The notes under the pieces were generated by a model, which saw only the letters and a list, made by a program, of their open reading frames with translations, ran no database searches and had not been told where the DNA came from. Position numbers and translations under genes: made by a program. A stretch of DNA of 64,000 bases from Gp1-AA122 sp036378535 (GTDB lineage Bacteria > Acidobacteriota > Terriglobia > Terriglobales > Acidobacteriaceae), in assembly GCA_036378535.1 (NCBI GenBank), contig DASUWH010000045.1, forward strand, positions 186,001 to 250,000, read 5' to 3'. Positions 1-8,072 of the stretch are shown here, piece after piece (position 1 is the first letter of the stretch; every line of letters begins with the position of its first letter).

Positions 1-10
1 TCCACTAAAT

Positions 11-92
11 TGTCATCCCGAGCGCAGTCGAGGGGGACCCGGGTGTTACTTCCGCATCTCAGATTCTGAGTGCTGACGGCTGAATGCTCCTG
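11..92. repeat. Dispersed intergenic repeats (families A and F) downstream of atpH
   Basis: Positions 11-47 are a copy of the dispersed element beginning TCATCCCGAGCG and ending in a GGGACC-type segment (family A). Positions 64-100 have the low-complexity CTGACGGCTGAATG-type sequence (family F). Both recur in other gaps of this window. They sit after the atpH stop, where atpA would be expected further left, so they probably lie inside the atp operon. No gene is seen here. Confidence 0.7.
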
Positions 93-632
93 CTAATTGC
101 TGCTCAGTTCTCCTCGAATCCTTTCCAGTTGCCCCTTCACCGACCCGTCGTAAATCGTGCTTCCGACCTGGACGATGGCCCCGCCGAGAATGGACTCATC
201 GCGCCCGTACTGGGCACGAACTTTCTTCCCGATCAGCTTTTCTACTTGCGATTCCAGAGCGCGCCTCTCCGCGGCGCTCAATTCTCGCGCGCTGGTGATT
301 TGTGCCTCGGCGAAACCTAAGCGGCTGTTTAACTCCCTCTCGAAGTCTTTAGCCACCTGATCAATCAGCGCAATGCGGTGATGATCGATGAGCACTGCCA
401 CGAAATTCCGCAACGGCTTGGAAATACCTTCGCGCTTGACAATGGCGTCGAGCAAACGCCTTTTCTGCTCGGCTGGAATCGCCGGACTCTCCCAAACTTT
501 GCGCAGTTCCGGGCTGCTCTGATTGGTAGACAGGATCGTCTGCAGCTCTTGCGCGATACGCCTGGCGTCCAGCTTGTCTCCGATAACAACATCCACGAAG
601 GCACGAGCGTAGCGACTGGTGACGACGGACAT
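93..632 (-). CDS. atpH: ATP synthase F1 subunit delta
   Basis: A 179-residue protein of the usual AtpH/OSCP length. It starts MSVVTSRYARAFVDV, the typical N-terminal helix that binds the alpha subunits, and ends with the conserved ILGGAIVQVGSTIYDGSVKGQL region (GG..I..G..v.D.S..g.l). In the F0F1 ATP synthase delta links the b-subunit stalk to the catalytic head on the cytoplasmic side. It follows the b gene with only 2 bases between, so it is co-transcribed and probably translationally coupled. The family assignment is clear. The alpha, gamma and beta genes are expected left of the window edge but cannot be seen. Confidence 0.95.
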   Translation of the reverse strand: MSVVTSRYARAFVDVVIGDKLDARRIAQELQTILSTNQSSPELRKVWESPAIPAEQKRRLLDAIVKREGISKPLRNFVAVLIDHHRIALIDQVAKDFERELNSRLGFAEAQITSARELSAAERRALESQVEKLIGKKVRAQYGRDESILGGAIVQVGSTIYDGSVKGQLERIRGELSSN

Positions 633-634
633 GC

Positions 635-1399
635 TTAACGGCCGTCCTTTCCATTGCCATTCGTCTCCCCGCCAAGCTGGTCCGCAAAGCTGCGTACCAG
701 GGCCTGGTCAGTCGCGTTATCGATTCGAATCTGCCGTTGCGCCAAAGCCACCGCCAGGTCGGCTGCATAGACTTTCAAATCCCGCCGTGCGGCTTTAGCA
801 GCGGCGCCGATCTCCTGCTGCGCCGATTCCACAATCTTGCGCCGGTCCTCTTCCGCCGCCCGCAGAATGCGAGCTTCCTCGGCTGCGGCTTCCTGCTCCG
901 CCGTCTTCTGCATGGTGGCAATCTCAGTATCCAGCTGGGATAAACGTAGCTCGATTTCCGCTAGTCGCCGATCGGCGTCCTGGCTGGATTTTTGCGCCTC
1001 CTTCATCGCGCTCTGGATGGACTCGGTTCGCGCACGGAATACACGCGGAAGATGCAGACCGGATAGCCAGACAACCGCGGCCGCGATGATGAAGAAATTC
1101 AGCAGCATGCATAACCAATAAGCATGCTGGAGCGACATGCCGGTTAGCCGCGCCACAAATCGCACGGATGGCGATTTTTTCAGCTCGTCGTTTTCGCCCT
1201 TCTCTTCGCCAGCCGCTTCCCTTGATTCCCGGGCGAGCTGATCGCCGAAACTATCGGGCTGGCTGGAGACTTGCTTTTCCTGGGCCGCCTTCGCCGGTGC
1301 GGCGGCGGTACTTTGCGCAGGAACGAGCAGCGCGGAAAACAGGACAACCAGAAGCAGAGCGCAGGAGTAGAAGGCCATCTTCGCCCAACGTTCAGTCAC
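635..1399 (-). CDS. atpF: ATP synthase F0 subunit b, with N-terminal signal-like extension
   Basis: The peripheral-stalk b subunit (254 aa from the chosen start). I chose GTG at 1399 because AGGAGG lies about 7 bases upstream; an in-frame ATG at 1378 has no comparable site. The protein has a signal-peptide-like hydrophobic N terminus (about residues 8-28), a polar Ala/Glu/Lys-rich stretch, a second hydrophobic segment (LCMLLNFFIIAAAVVWLSG) and then a long Ala/Glu/Arg coiled coil typical of b. The usual b subunit has a single N-terminal membrane span, so the extra 60-80 residues are odd. The start overlaps the end of the b' gene by 8 bases. Confidence 0.9.
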   Translation of the reverse strand: MTERWAKMAFYSCALLLVVLFSALLVPAQSTAAAPAKAAQEKQVSSQPDSFGDQLARESREAAGEEKGENDELKKSPSVRFVARLTGMSLQHAYWLCMLLNFFIIAAAVVWLSGLHLPRVFRARTESIQSAMKEAQKSSQDADRRLAEIELRLSQLDTEIATMQKTAEQEAAAEEARILRAAEEDRRKIVESAQQEIGAAAKAARRDLKVYAADLAVALAQRQIRIDNATDQALVRSFADQLGGETNGNGKDGR

Positions 1400-1856
1400 T
1401 GGCCCCTCCTGCCATGGCAGGTTCCAGAACCACCTTGATGATTTCAATGGCCAGGTTCTGGGCTTCTGCCTGAAGCCCGGCCTGTGCCTGTTCTTTTTCC
1501 TGGAGAATGCCGGCCCGGGCGTCCTCGACTTCGGCCTGAGCCTTGGCACGGGCTTCGGCGACGGCCGCGGCACGAGCCTGCAACGCTTTCTGGCGGCGTG
1601 CTTCCTGGTTCCTGAAAATCGCCAGCCGCGCCTCGCGCAGCCGTTGCTCATAATCGGCCGTGCGGGCTTCCGCATAGGCGATCGCGGCACGCGCTTTTTC
1701 TACCGCTCCCTCAGTCTTGGTTCGCCGCTCAGACAGAACGTGGACCAGCGGCCGGTGGACGAGCACCGTGTAGGCCGCATACAGCGCCAGCATGAAGATA
1801 ACCGTCGGTATGGCCCCGAGCAGTAATCCGCCTAGTTGTCTGAGCGTTTCGTCCAT
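1392..1856 (-). CDS. ATP synthase F0 subunit b'
   Basis: A 154-residue second b-type stalk subunit. One N-terminal membrane span (AIPTVIFMLALYAAYTVLV) is followed by a long charged, alanine-rich coiled coil (about residues 45-140), the classic B/B' family layout. Paired b' and b genes mean the peripheral stalk is probably a heterodimer. It is the first gene of the atp cluster here, and hflX lies upstream, so the a and c genes are not next to it. A sigma70-like promoter lies about 50 bases upstream. Confidence 0.9.
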   Translation of the reverse strand: MDETLRQLGGLLLGAIPTVIFMLALYAAYTVLVHRPLVHVLSERRTKTEGAVEKARAAIAYAEARTADYEQRLREARLAIFRNQEARRQKALQARAAAVAEARAKAQAEVEDARAGILQEKEQAQAGLQAEAQNLAIEIIKVVLEPAMAGGASD

Positions 1857-1905
1857 TGTCCCGCGCTGATTTGTCTCGAGAGTAAAGAGGGCTGTAAAAC
1901 CAATA

Positions 1906-1935
1906 AAATTAACACTCTAGACGAATCCGTGTCAA
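1906..1935 (-). promoter_or_regulatory. Sigma70-like promoter of the atp cluster
   Basis: On the minus strand TTGACA (1930-1935) is followed after 18 bases by TAATTT (1906-1911), or after 17 by TTAATT. The start codon of the b' gene is at 1856, giving a leader of roughly 40 bases. Called from sequence match and position only. Confidence 0.6.
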
Positions 1936-2001
1936 TGGATGCCAACTCAAATGTCCGCTCGGACAATCCCATTCTGGGCCAAAAATCGTGGGGTTATTTC
2001 C

Positions 2002-2032
2002 TTGACTTTCACACTGACGGAGGTAGGATAAT
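2002..2032 (+). promoter_or_regulatory. Sigma70-like promoter for a candidate small RNA
   Basis: TTGACT (2002-2007) precedes TAGGAT (2024-2029, spacing 16) or GATAAT (2027-2032, spacing 19). It points rightwards, yet no protein gene lies on this strand before 4213. A 7-bp inverted repeat (2018-2024 with 2040-2046, CGGAGGT/ACCTCCG) straddles the -10 box and could be an operator. Confidence 0.45.
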
Positions 2033-2037
2033 AAGTA

Positions 2038-2124
2038 TCACCTCCGATCCAATTCAGGATCGAATGGGCCGATAGCCAAGGAATGTCACCGCTTCTTGGT
2101 TGCCGGCCCATTTAAATTTTTGTT
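2038..2124 (+). ncRNA. Candidate ~87-nt small RNA
   Basis: Downstream of the promoter at 2002-2032 the transcript would contain a perfect 6-bp stem-loop (2045-2050 with 2057-2062) and a longer hairpin: a 9-bp outer stem (2063-2071 with 2104-2112) and an inner stem (2076-2080 with 2095-2099). A T-rich tail (TTTAAATTTTTGTT, 2111-2124) follows, as in an intrinsic terminator. The 5' end carries ACCTCC, complementary to a Shine-Dalgarno sequence. The T-rich run lies only on the plus-strand side, so it does not look like an hflX terminator. This is inference from structure; expression is unknown. hfq lies nearby. Confidence 0.4.
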
Positions 2125-2130
2125 CCACCC

Positions 2131-2193
2131 TCTCATCCCGAGCGAGGCCATAAGGCCGAGTCCTGCCCTGAGCTTGTCGAAGGGGACCTTGTG
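2131..2193 (+). repeat. Family A dispersed repeat copy
   Basis: Starts TCATCCCGAGCGAGG and ends GGGGACCTTGTGT, with an internal CCTGCCCTGAGC..GTCGAAGGGG segment. The reverse complement of that internal segment is what has been inserted in mutS2 near 37562-37590. It lies just past the hflX stop. Confidence 0.7.
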
Positions 2194-2199
2194 TCTGCC

Positions 2200-3585
2200 C
2201 TATTCCACCACGTACGCACGCAACTGCCGCACCAGCGACTCCGGTGCCTCGGCTTCCAATTCCACCAGACCATCCTTGTACTGCCGCGAGTAGATGCGGG
2301 CCCCCGCTTCCAGCCGCGCTAGCATCTTCCCTTCTTTTTGGGGAACGCGTATGTGAATGCGGCTCAGCGGATTCTGTTGCAGCCTCTGGTCGATTCTCTC
2401 CAGCAGCGTGCCCAAACCGATACCCTTCGCGGCTGAAACGTGGACCATTTCGGAATCGTCGCGCAGCGCATCGCGGCGGGCCGCCGGCAGCAGATCAACC
2501 TTATTTATGACACGCAGCCGCGGCTTCTTGTCAGCTTCCAGTTCCTTGAGCACGAGTTCAACCTGGGCGTCCTGTTCCGCCGACAATGGATTGCTGCCAT
2601 CGGAAACGTGCAGGATCAATTCCGCCCGCTGCACCTCTTCCAGGGTCGCGCGAAATGCCGACACCAGCGTGTGCGGCAGGCTGCGTATAAATCCAACCGT
2701 ATCCGACAGCAGCGCCTTGCGCCGTGACGGGAGTGCGACGGAACGAAGCGTTGGGTCGAGCGTGGCGAACATCTTGGACGAGGCCAGCACATCCGCTTGG
2801 GTAAGAGCATTGAACAGCGTTGACTTTCCCGCGTTGGTGTATCCAACCAGCGCTACCGTTGGCACCGGTACCGATTCTCTTCGCTGCCGCTGCTGGGAAC
2901 GGATCCGCCGCACGTTCTCCAGTTGCACCTTCACATGGCGAATCCGGCGGTAGATTTTGCGCCGGTCAGTTTCAAGCTGCGTCTCGCCAGGACCGCGGGT
3001 GCCAATGCCGCCGCCTAGTTGCGACATCTCCCGCCCGCGGCCCGCCAGCCGCGGCAGTATGTATTCCAATTGCGCCAGCTCCACTTGCAACTGGCCTTCA
3101 CGGGTGCGCGCGTGTCGCGCAAAAATGTCCAGAATGAGTTGGGTGCGGTCTATCACCCGCGTATGAACAACGTCCTCAATGTTGCGCTGCTGAGAAGGAG
3201 AAAGATCGTGGTCGAAGATGATCAATTTAGCGGCAACCGAAGCGGCGGCTCCCCGGATTTCTTCCAGCTTGCCTTTACCGATCAAGGTGGCCGGATCCGG
3301 GCGGTCCCGGTGCTGCAGAAATTCTCCGGCGATTTCGGCGCCCGCGCTGTCGGCTAGCGACCGCAACTCCTCCAGCGACTCTTCGGCGCTGAATTGCGGC
3401 ATGGCTGATGCCTTTGATCCACCCGTCACGCTGGTCGCGGCGTCACGCGCCGCCTGCGTTCCCGCTGTCCTGGATCCGGTTAGCGGCTTCCCCGAGGAAG
3501 CCTTGCGCTGGCGGTAATCGAGTCCTACGAGAAAAGCTCGCTCGCCGGGCGCGCCAGAATTTCTGCCCGCCTCAGTAGCTTTCAT
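2200..3585 (-). CDS. hflX: GTPase HflX
   Basis: A ribosome-associated GTPase. The HflX N-terminal region contains the family signature GGGIGTRGPGETQLE. The G domain has P-loop GYTNAGKST (about residues 248-256), DTVGFI and NKVD. I use ATG 3585 (461 aa); an in-frame TTG at 3618 is possible but neither has a strong ribosome site. Residues after the VGLDYRQRK segment form a short Ser/Thr/Gly/Ala-rich insertion before the conserved core. It follows hfq by 45 bases, the same gene order as in enterobacteria, so the two are probably one transcript. Confidence 0.95.
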   Translation of the reverse strand: MKATEAGRNSGAPGERAFLVGLDYRQRKASSGKPLTGSRTAGTQAARDAATSVTGGSKASAMPQFSAEESLEELRSLADSAGAEIAGEFLQHRDRPDPATLIGKGKLEEIRGAAASVAAKLIIFDHDLSPSQQRNIEDVVHTRVIDRTQLILDIFARHARTREGQLQVELAQLEYILPRLAGRGREMSQLGGGIGTRGPGETQLETDRRKIYRRIRHVKVQLENVRRIRSQQRQRRESVPVPTVALVGYTNAGKSTLFNALTQADVLASSKMFATLDPTLRSVALPSRRKALLSDTVGFIRSLPHTLVSAFRATLEEVQRAELILHVSDGSNPLSAEQDAQVELVLKELEADKKPRLRVINKVDLLPAARRDALRDDSEMVHVSAAKGIGLGTLLERIDQRLQQNPLSRIHIRVPQKEGKMLARLEAGARIYSRQYKDGLVELEAEAPESLVRQLRAYVVE

Positions 3586-3630
3586 TTTCGCGCTGACTCT
3601 GGACTCTGAACTTCGCAAACCAAAAACGTC

Positions 3631-3921
3631 CTAGCCTTCAGTTCCGGAAGGAGCGGTGCTTGCCTCGTGAATGGCCGTCGGAGCCGGTGTCGGACGCGGC
3701 TCATGATGTGCCGTTTTACCCATGACCACGGTGGAAATGGCATGCTTGAAGATCAGCTGCTCCTGGTTGTTGGATTCCAGTACCACAGAATATTTGTCGA
3801 ACGACCGGATCCGCCCGTTCAGTTTCACTCCGCTGAGCAGGTAAATGGTGATGGGAGTTTTCTCTTTGCGGGCGGTGTTAAGGAACGAGTCCTGGATGTT
3901 TTGCGCCGGCTTGTTTTCCAT
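3631..3921 (-). CDS. hfq: RNA chaperone Hfq
   Basis: A 96-residue Sm-like protein. The Sm1 region contains NTARKEKTPITIYLLSGVKL and FDKYSVVLES. The Sm2 motif IFKHAIST differs from the common YKHAIST by its first residue. The C terminus is a Pro/Thr/Ala-rich disordered tail. Hfq hexamers pair small RNAs with mRNAs and protect them. AAGGAG lies 7-8 bases before the ATG. It is the first gene of the hfq-hflX unit, with a sigma70-like promoter at 4053-4081. Confidence 0.97.
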   Translation of the reverse strand: MENKPAQNIQDSFLNTARKEKTPITIYLLSGVKLNGRIRSFDKYSVVLESNNQEQLIFKHAISTVVMGKTAHHEPRPTPAPTAIHEASTAPSGTEG

Positions 3922-4052
3922 GCCGATCTCCTTTTTTGTACGTCGTTCTTACCATCAACCCTCCTCCTTGGATGCGTGCGAAGAGTCGGGGGGACAGATG
4001 AGACCGAGTTGCTCCGTCTGTGCAGAGCTGCTCCGATCCCAACAACGTATGT

Positions 4053-4081
4053 ACAATACGGCCACCCCCCAACATTTTCAA
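4053..4081 (-). promoter_or_regulatory. Sigma70-like promoter of hfq-hflX
   Basis: Minus strand TTGAAA (4076-4081), 17 bases, TATTGT (4053-4058). The predicted start is about 125 bases upstream of the hfq ATG. The remaining interval 3922-4212 holds no gene I can support. Confidence 0.5.
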
Positions 4082-4212
4082 CCGAAAGCTGGCGGGTAAG
4101 TTCATTTACAATTTCGACACCGGAAACAGTAAGCGTTTGTTTTGTGCTTATGGGTCGCATTCTGACCTGTGGTCGAGACCGCCGATTCGCACCGCAACAC
4201 TTGGAGGAACTT

Positions 4213-4968
4213 ATGGCAATGCCTAACCTGCTCGCGCTGTTAGCCGGCCCAACCATCAATCCACCCGGATCGGCGGCCCTTTCCGCCATGCTTATCCGCT
4301 GGGTTCACTTCGTGGCCGGAATCACCTGGGTTGGCCTGCTGTACTTCTTCAATCTGGTGAACGTGCCGTTTATGAAGGAAATGGACGCGGCTTCGAAGGC
4401 CAAGATCGTGCCCAGCCTCATGCCCCGCGCCTTATGGTGGTTCCGCTGGTCGGCAGTGGTTACTGTTCTGGCGGGCCTGGCTTATTGGGGCAATACCATT
4501 GTTGCCGTGGACGCGCGCAACGGCGGCGGCTCGGCCGGGCGGCCTGTCGGCTTATTCTTCCTGATCTGGACCATCGCCTTTGCCCTGATCTTCTTCGCCA
4601 TCATGATCCTGAAGATCAACAAGGGACCTGTTCTCGGCGCCATCGTCATCATCGTGGTCGGCGCCGCGGCCTATTTGTTTCTTGATTTCAACGATCACGG
4701 CTGGGAAAGCAATCGCCTGCTCTCCATCGGAATTGGCGGCGGCATCGGCTGGATCATGATGCTCAACGTCTGGGGCATCATCTGGCGCATGAACAAGAAG
4801 ATCATCAACTGGACGCGCGACTTCAAAAACAACGCCACGCCGATTCCTCCCGAGTCCGCAGCCCTGGCCCGGATGGCGTTTCTGGCGTCGCGCACCAACG
4901 CCTGGCTCTCGCTCCCCATGCTGTTCTTCATGGGCGCCGCCAGCCATTATCCGTTCCTGGGAAGATAA
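4213..4968 (+). CDS. PuuD-like urate hydroxylase family membrane protein
   Basis: A 251-aa integral membrane protein. The sequence MLIRWVHFVAGITWVGLLYFFN (residues about 23-44) and the following LMPRALWWFRWSAVVTVLAG match the membrane domain of the urate hydroxylase PuuD / urate oxidase N-terminal family. The His-containing first helix is typical. About six membrane spans are visible. The C-terminal cytochrome c domain of full PuuD is absent. The start is set by GGAGG at 4203-4207, six bases before ATG. No other purine catabolism gene is nearby, so urate as substrate is uncertain. Confidence 0.75.
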   Translation: MAMPNLLALLAGPTINPPGSAALSAMLIRWVHFVAGITWVGLLYFFNLVNVPFMKEMDAASKAKIVPSLMPRALWWFRWSAVVTVLAGLAYWGNTIVAVDARNGGGSAGRPVGLFFLIWTIAFALIFFAIMILKINKGPVLGAIVIIVVGAAAYLFLDFNDHGWESNRLLSIGIGGGIGWIMMLNVWGIIWRMNKKIINWTRDFKNNATPIPPESAALARMAFLASRTNAWLSLPMLFFMGAASHYPFLGR

Positions 4969-4983
4969 CTTTTTGCAATGCTC

Positions 4984-5053
4984 ACGTAGGGAACAGACGC
5001 TCACGTAGGCCCAGACGCCCTCGTCTGGGCAGGCGAGCAAAGCTCGCCTGTGT
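4984..5053. repeat. Family B dispersed repeat
   Basis: Contains CTCACGTAGG, then CCCAGACG..CGTCTGGG and GCAGGCGAGCAAAGCTCGCC, both able to form hairpins. The same modules appear in the 6648-6980 array and near 36487-36540. It abuts the start of the DUF309 gene. Confidence 0.7.
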
Positions 5054-5071
5054 TTGCCTTTCCGCGCGGTT

Positions 5072-5437
5072 GTGAACGATAACCACGATCTCGATAAGAA
5101 CGAATACCTCCGCGGCATTCGTTTGTTCAACGAAAAGAAGTTCTTCGACGCCCACGAAGTGCTCGAGGACGTCTGGCGCGCCGCGCCCCTCGAAACCAAG
5201 AAATTTCTGCAGGGGCTTATCCAATTAGCCGTCGCTTTTCATCACCATTCGAAAGGCAACACCGTAGGCGCTGTGTCCCTGCTGAAGCGAGCCTGCCGAA
5301 ACCTTTCGCCTTATCCGGACGGATTTGCTGGAATTCGGGTGAAGCCGCTGCTGGCCTCGGTAACCGCTTGTGCCGAGACTCTGGAACGCGGGCTTCCGCT
5401 TGCCGGCATTCCACGCCTGGATGAGCCCGAATGCTAA
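5072..5437 (+). CDS. DUF309 domain-containing protein
   Basis: A small (121-aa) helical protein with the DUF309 signature FNEKKFFDAHEVLEDVWR followed by FLQGLIQLAVAFHHHSKGN. The conserved His and Glu residues suggest a metal or small-ligand site; the function of the family is not established to my knowledge. I use GTG 5072. A TTG at 5054 in the same frame lies in the repeat next to it, so translation from there is less likely. The TAA stop lies 13 bases before the aminotransferase start. Confidence 0.8.
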   Translation: MNDNHDLDKNEYLRGIRLFNEKKFFDAHEVLEDVWRAAPLETKKFLQGLIQLAVAFHHHSKGNTVGAVSLLKRACRNLSPYPDGFAGIRVKPLLASVTACAETLERGLPLAGIPRLDEPEC

Positions 5438-5449
5438 AATCGTGCTTCC

Positions 5450-6646
5450 ATGAGCCCACGCCCGATCGCCAGCGCCGCCCGCTCTGCCGCGGGTTCCAAG
5501 CGCTTCGACGCTGTCCCCATGCTGGATTTGTCGCGCCAATATCGCGCTATCCGCGACGACGTGCTGGCCGCCATCGAGCGCGTATGCGCCTCGCACCGCT
5601 TCATCCTGGGCTCGGAAGTTGAGGCTTTGGAGCGTGAGCTAGGCGCCTTCACTGGAGCGTCCGCGGCCGTCGCTTGCGCCTCCGGAACCGATGCGCTCTG
5701 GCTCGCGCTGACCGCCATTGGGGTTCGACCCGGTGATGCTGTCATCACCACTCCGTTCAGTTTCTTCGCCTCTGCCAGTTCGATTGCGCGCGCCGCTGCG
5801 CGACCCGTTTTCGTTGATATCGACCCCGATACTTTCAATGTGAATCCCGCTCTCGTGCATGCCAGACTGCGCGCGGAAAACGGACTCCATTTCACCGCAC
5901 TCCTGCCTGTCCATCTGTATGGACAGTGCGCGGATATGGACTCTCTGGGACAGATTTCACGAGAATTCAAGATTCCGCTCGTAGAGGACGCCGCGCAGGC
6001 CATAGGCGCGACCTGGAAAGCTCGGCCGGCCGGTTCCTTAGGAATCGCCGCCGCCTTCAGTTTCTATCCCAGCAAGAATCTGAGCGCCTACGGCGACGCC
6101 GGCCTGGTCACAACCGCCGATGCGCAAATCGCCGAGCGCGTGCGACGTTTGCGCAATCATGGCAGCCCCAAGCGGTATTACCACGATGAATTAGGTTCCA
6201 ACAGCCGGATGGATGACATTCAAGCAGCGGTCCTGCGCGTTAAGCTTCCTCACCTGCCTGCTTGGAATCATCAGCGCCAGCAGAACGCAGCCAACTATGA
6301 TCGGCTGCTTACGGCCGCAGGACTCTCTTCCCAAGCGGATTCCGCTCCTGTACGTATTCCTTATCGTGACCCCAACGCGGCGCACGTATTTCATCAGTAT
6401 ATTATTCGCGCCACCCGCCGCGACGACCTACGCGCGTTTCTGGCCCAGCGCAAGATTGCAACCGAGGTCTATTACCCCGTTCCGCTGCACCTGCAGGTCT
6501 GCTTTAATTATCTTGGATATAAGGCCGGAGATTTCCCCGAAGCCGAGCGCGCCGCCAACGAAGTGCTGGCCCTGCCCATGTTCCCAGAACTCACACCAGA
6601 CGAACAGGCCTGGGTAGTAGAAAACATAGCCGAATTCTACGCGTAG
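5450..6646 (+). CDS. DegT/DnrJ/EryC1/StrS family aminotransferase
   Basis: A PLP enzyme of the sugar-aminotransferase family (398 aa). Visible landmarks are ASGTDALWLAL (cofactor phosphate region), TTPFSFFASASSIARAAARPVFVDI, LPVHLYGQ, EDAAQAIGA (Asp contacts the PLP ring) and the Schiff-base lysine in FYPSKNLSAYGDAG. Enzymes of this type aminate nucleotide-linked keto-sugars for glycan or lipopolysaccharide synthesis. The substrate cannot be read from the sequence and no sugar-nucleotide genes are adjacent. A TAAAAT box ends 9 bases before the ATG and there is no Shine-Dalgarno sequence, so the mRNA may be leaderless. Confidence 0.9.
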   Translation: MSPRPIASAARSAAGSKRFDAVPMLDLSRQYRAIRDDVLAAIERVCASHRFILGSEVEALERELGAFTGASAAVACASGTDALWLALTAIGVRPGDAVITTPFSFFASASSIARAAARPVFVDIDPDTFNVNPALVHARLRAENGLHFTALLPVHLYGQCADMDSLGQISREFKIPLVEDAAQAIGATWKARPAGSLGIAAAFSFYPSKNLSAYGDAGLVTTADAQIAERVRRLRNHGSPKRYYHDELGSNSRMDDIQAAVLRVKLPHLPAWNHQRQQNAANYDRLLTAAGLSSQADSAPVRIPYRDPNAAHVFHQYIIRATRRDDLRAFLAQRKIATEVYYPVPLHLQVCFNYLGYKAGDFPEAERAANEVLALPMFPELTPDEQAWVVENIAEFYA

Positions 6647-6647
6647 G

Positions 6648-6980
6648 GACAGGTGCCCTCACCGGCCCAGCCCTCACGTAGGGGCAGGTGCCCTCACCTG
6701 TCCAGCCGAGCGAAGCTCGGCTACGTCTCTGCCCGTCCCATCAAGCTTCGCTCGCCTGCCCAGACGGGGCGTCTGGGCCTACGGGGTTCAGGTCTTGCAA
6801 GACGTAGGGACAGGTGCCCTCACCTGCCCAGCCGAGCGAAGCTCGGCTACGTCTCCGCCCGTGCCATCAAGGCGAGCTTCGCTCGCCTGCCCAGACGGGG
6901 CGTCTCGGCCTACGTGGTTCAGGTCTTGCAAGACGTCGGGACAGGTGCCCCACCTGCCCAGCCGAGCGAAGCTCGGCTCA
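6648..6980. repeat. Tandem array of family B repeat units (~130 bp each)
   Basis: About two and a half copies of a unit beginning CGTAGGGACAGGTGCCCTCA. Each unit contains palindromes CCGAGCGAAGCTCGG and CCCAGACGGGGCGTCTGGG and ends GGTTCAGGTCTTGCAAGA. Unit starts are near 6673, 6802 and 6934, and the last is truncated. The TGA of the following minus-strand lipoprotein gene (6978-6980) lies inside the last copy. Not a CRISPR array: there are no constant-length unique spacers. Confidence 0.8.
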
Positions 6981-7979
6981 CCTCCGGTGCCGCGTGCTAG
7001 TCTCCGATTTCTCCCCCGGCGCCAGCACCCGGCGCACAATCGCCGTATTCAACTTGTATTTCCGTTCGGAAATGTTCCCTTGTTCATCTTGCACGCGCAC
7101 GGTGAATGTCGGCAGCGTGCCTTCCTTTTCGAATGCCTCCTGGCCAATCGTCACCGGAAACACTCCATCCAGATTCCGTTCCCGGTACGCGGTCTCGTAC
7201 CGATGCCGCTTCACATTCCACGTAAACACGCGAATCTGGTTGAAGTCGAACGGCATTCCATCTTTTGCCTCGCTGAGCAGGACCAGATATTCAGGAACTT
7301 TTTTGTCGCCGTCGGCGACGGAATCGAGGACGAAGAACGCCTGGATGCGCTGCCCTTCTGCGTACTGCGCAATATCCAGCGGCGCATCGACGTCCACCAT
7401 GCGGGCCAGTATCCAACCGGTGCGCCCTTGCGCGTCTCGTACCAGCCACCAATCCTCCAGGACCGGCTGCGGCGCTCCTTTTTTAGTCTGCGAGCTGCTC
7501 GCCGATCCCGGCACGGGCTCTTTCTCGGTAGTTGCTCTTTTTATGATGGAAACCTTGTCGCCGGTGGACAGCTGGTAAAGGTGCTCGGAATCACGCGCCG
7601 GCTCCAGGTGAATATTGGTATCGTTGCGGGTGGTGCCAGCCGCCTGCAGCGGATCATCGCGGTGATCCTGCGCCAGCTTCTGCAGCTGGTCATAAGTTTT
7701 TTGGCTGATCAGGTAGCGTTGCTCCATCCAGCCTTCCACCTGGCTGGACGTGCGCACTTTCACGAACCGGCGCTGGCGATCGAGCACTTCCACCCGGTCA
7801 CCATTCTTGACCATCCCCACTTTGTTGTAGACCGCAGAAACCTGGTCGCGCAAGGCCACTTGCGGAGCGGAAACGTAGTTGGTTTCGAGCGCCTTGCGGC
7901 CCCGGCTACAGCCGGTGGCCAGCAGCCCAGCCGCAAGCGCCACCAGGAGAAATGGAAGTCTGCGCAGAAAAGATTTCAC
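6978..7979 (-). CDS. SH3-domain lipoprotein, hypothetical
   Basis: A 333-aa lipoprotein. The start at GTG 7979 gives KSFLRRLPFLLVALAAGLLATGC, a signal peptide with lipobox LATGC. The next about 100 residues resemble a bacterial SH3 domain (NKVGMVKNGDRVEVLDRQRRFVKVRT..GWMEQRYL), and a second SH3-like unit is present around NIHLEPARDSEHLYQLSTGDKVSII..WWLVRD..GRTGWILARMV. Such domains often bind cell-wall peptides. The rest is not recognised. The 3' end has been overwritten by the repeat array, which supplies the stop codon. Confidence 0.75.
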   Translation of the reverse strand: MKSFLRRLPFLLVALAAGLLATGCSRGRKALETNYVSAPQVALRDQVSAVYNKVGMVKNGDRVEVLDRQRRFVKVRTSSQVEGWMEQRYLISQKTYDQLQKLAQDHRDDPLQAAGTTRNDTNIHLEPARDSEHLYQLSTGDKVSIIKRATTEKEPVPGSASSSQTKKGAPQPVLEDWWLVRDAQGRTGWILARMVDVDAPLDIAQYAEGQRIQAFFVLDSVADGDKKVPEYLVLLSEAKDGMPFDFNQIRVFTWNVKRHRYETAYRERNLDGVFPVTIGQEAFEKEGTLPTFTVRVQDEQGNISERKYKLNTAIVRRVLAPGEKSETSTRHRR

Positions 7980-8072
7980 GAGGATTGACAAGCCACTATA
8001 ACCGCAGGCCAGAGGCACGGCTACGGGTGAGACCAAAACGGTTAACGTCCGATCGCCCTTCTGAACTCAGGA

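Noticed and set aside
2131..2193. hflX terminator
   Set aside because: The palindromic parts are family A repeat; there is no T run on the minus strand.
3667..4212. Upstream extension of the PuuD-like gene frame
   Set aside because: No ribosome site and it overlaps hfq; GGAGG at 4203-4207 sets the start at 4213.
6648..6980. CRISPR array
   Set aside because: Units are about 130 bp with related sequence throughout; there are no unique spacers of constant length and no cas gene.
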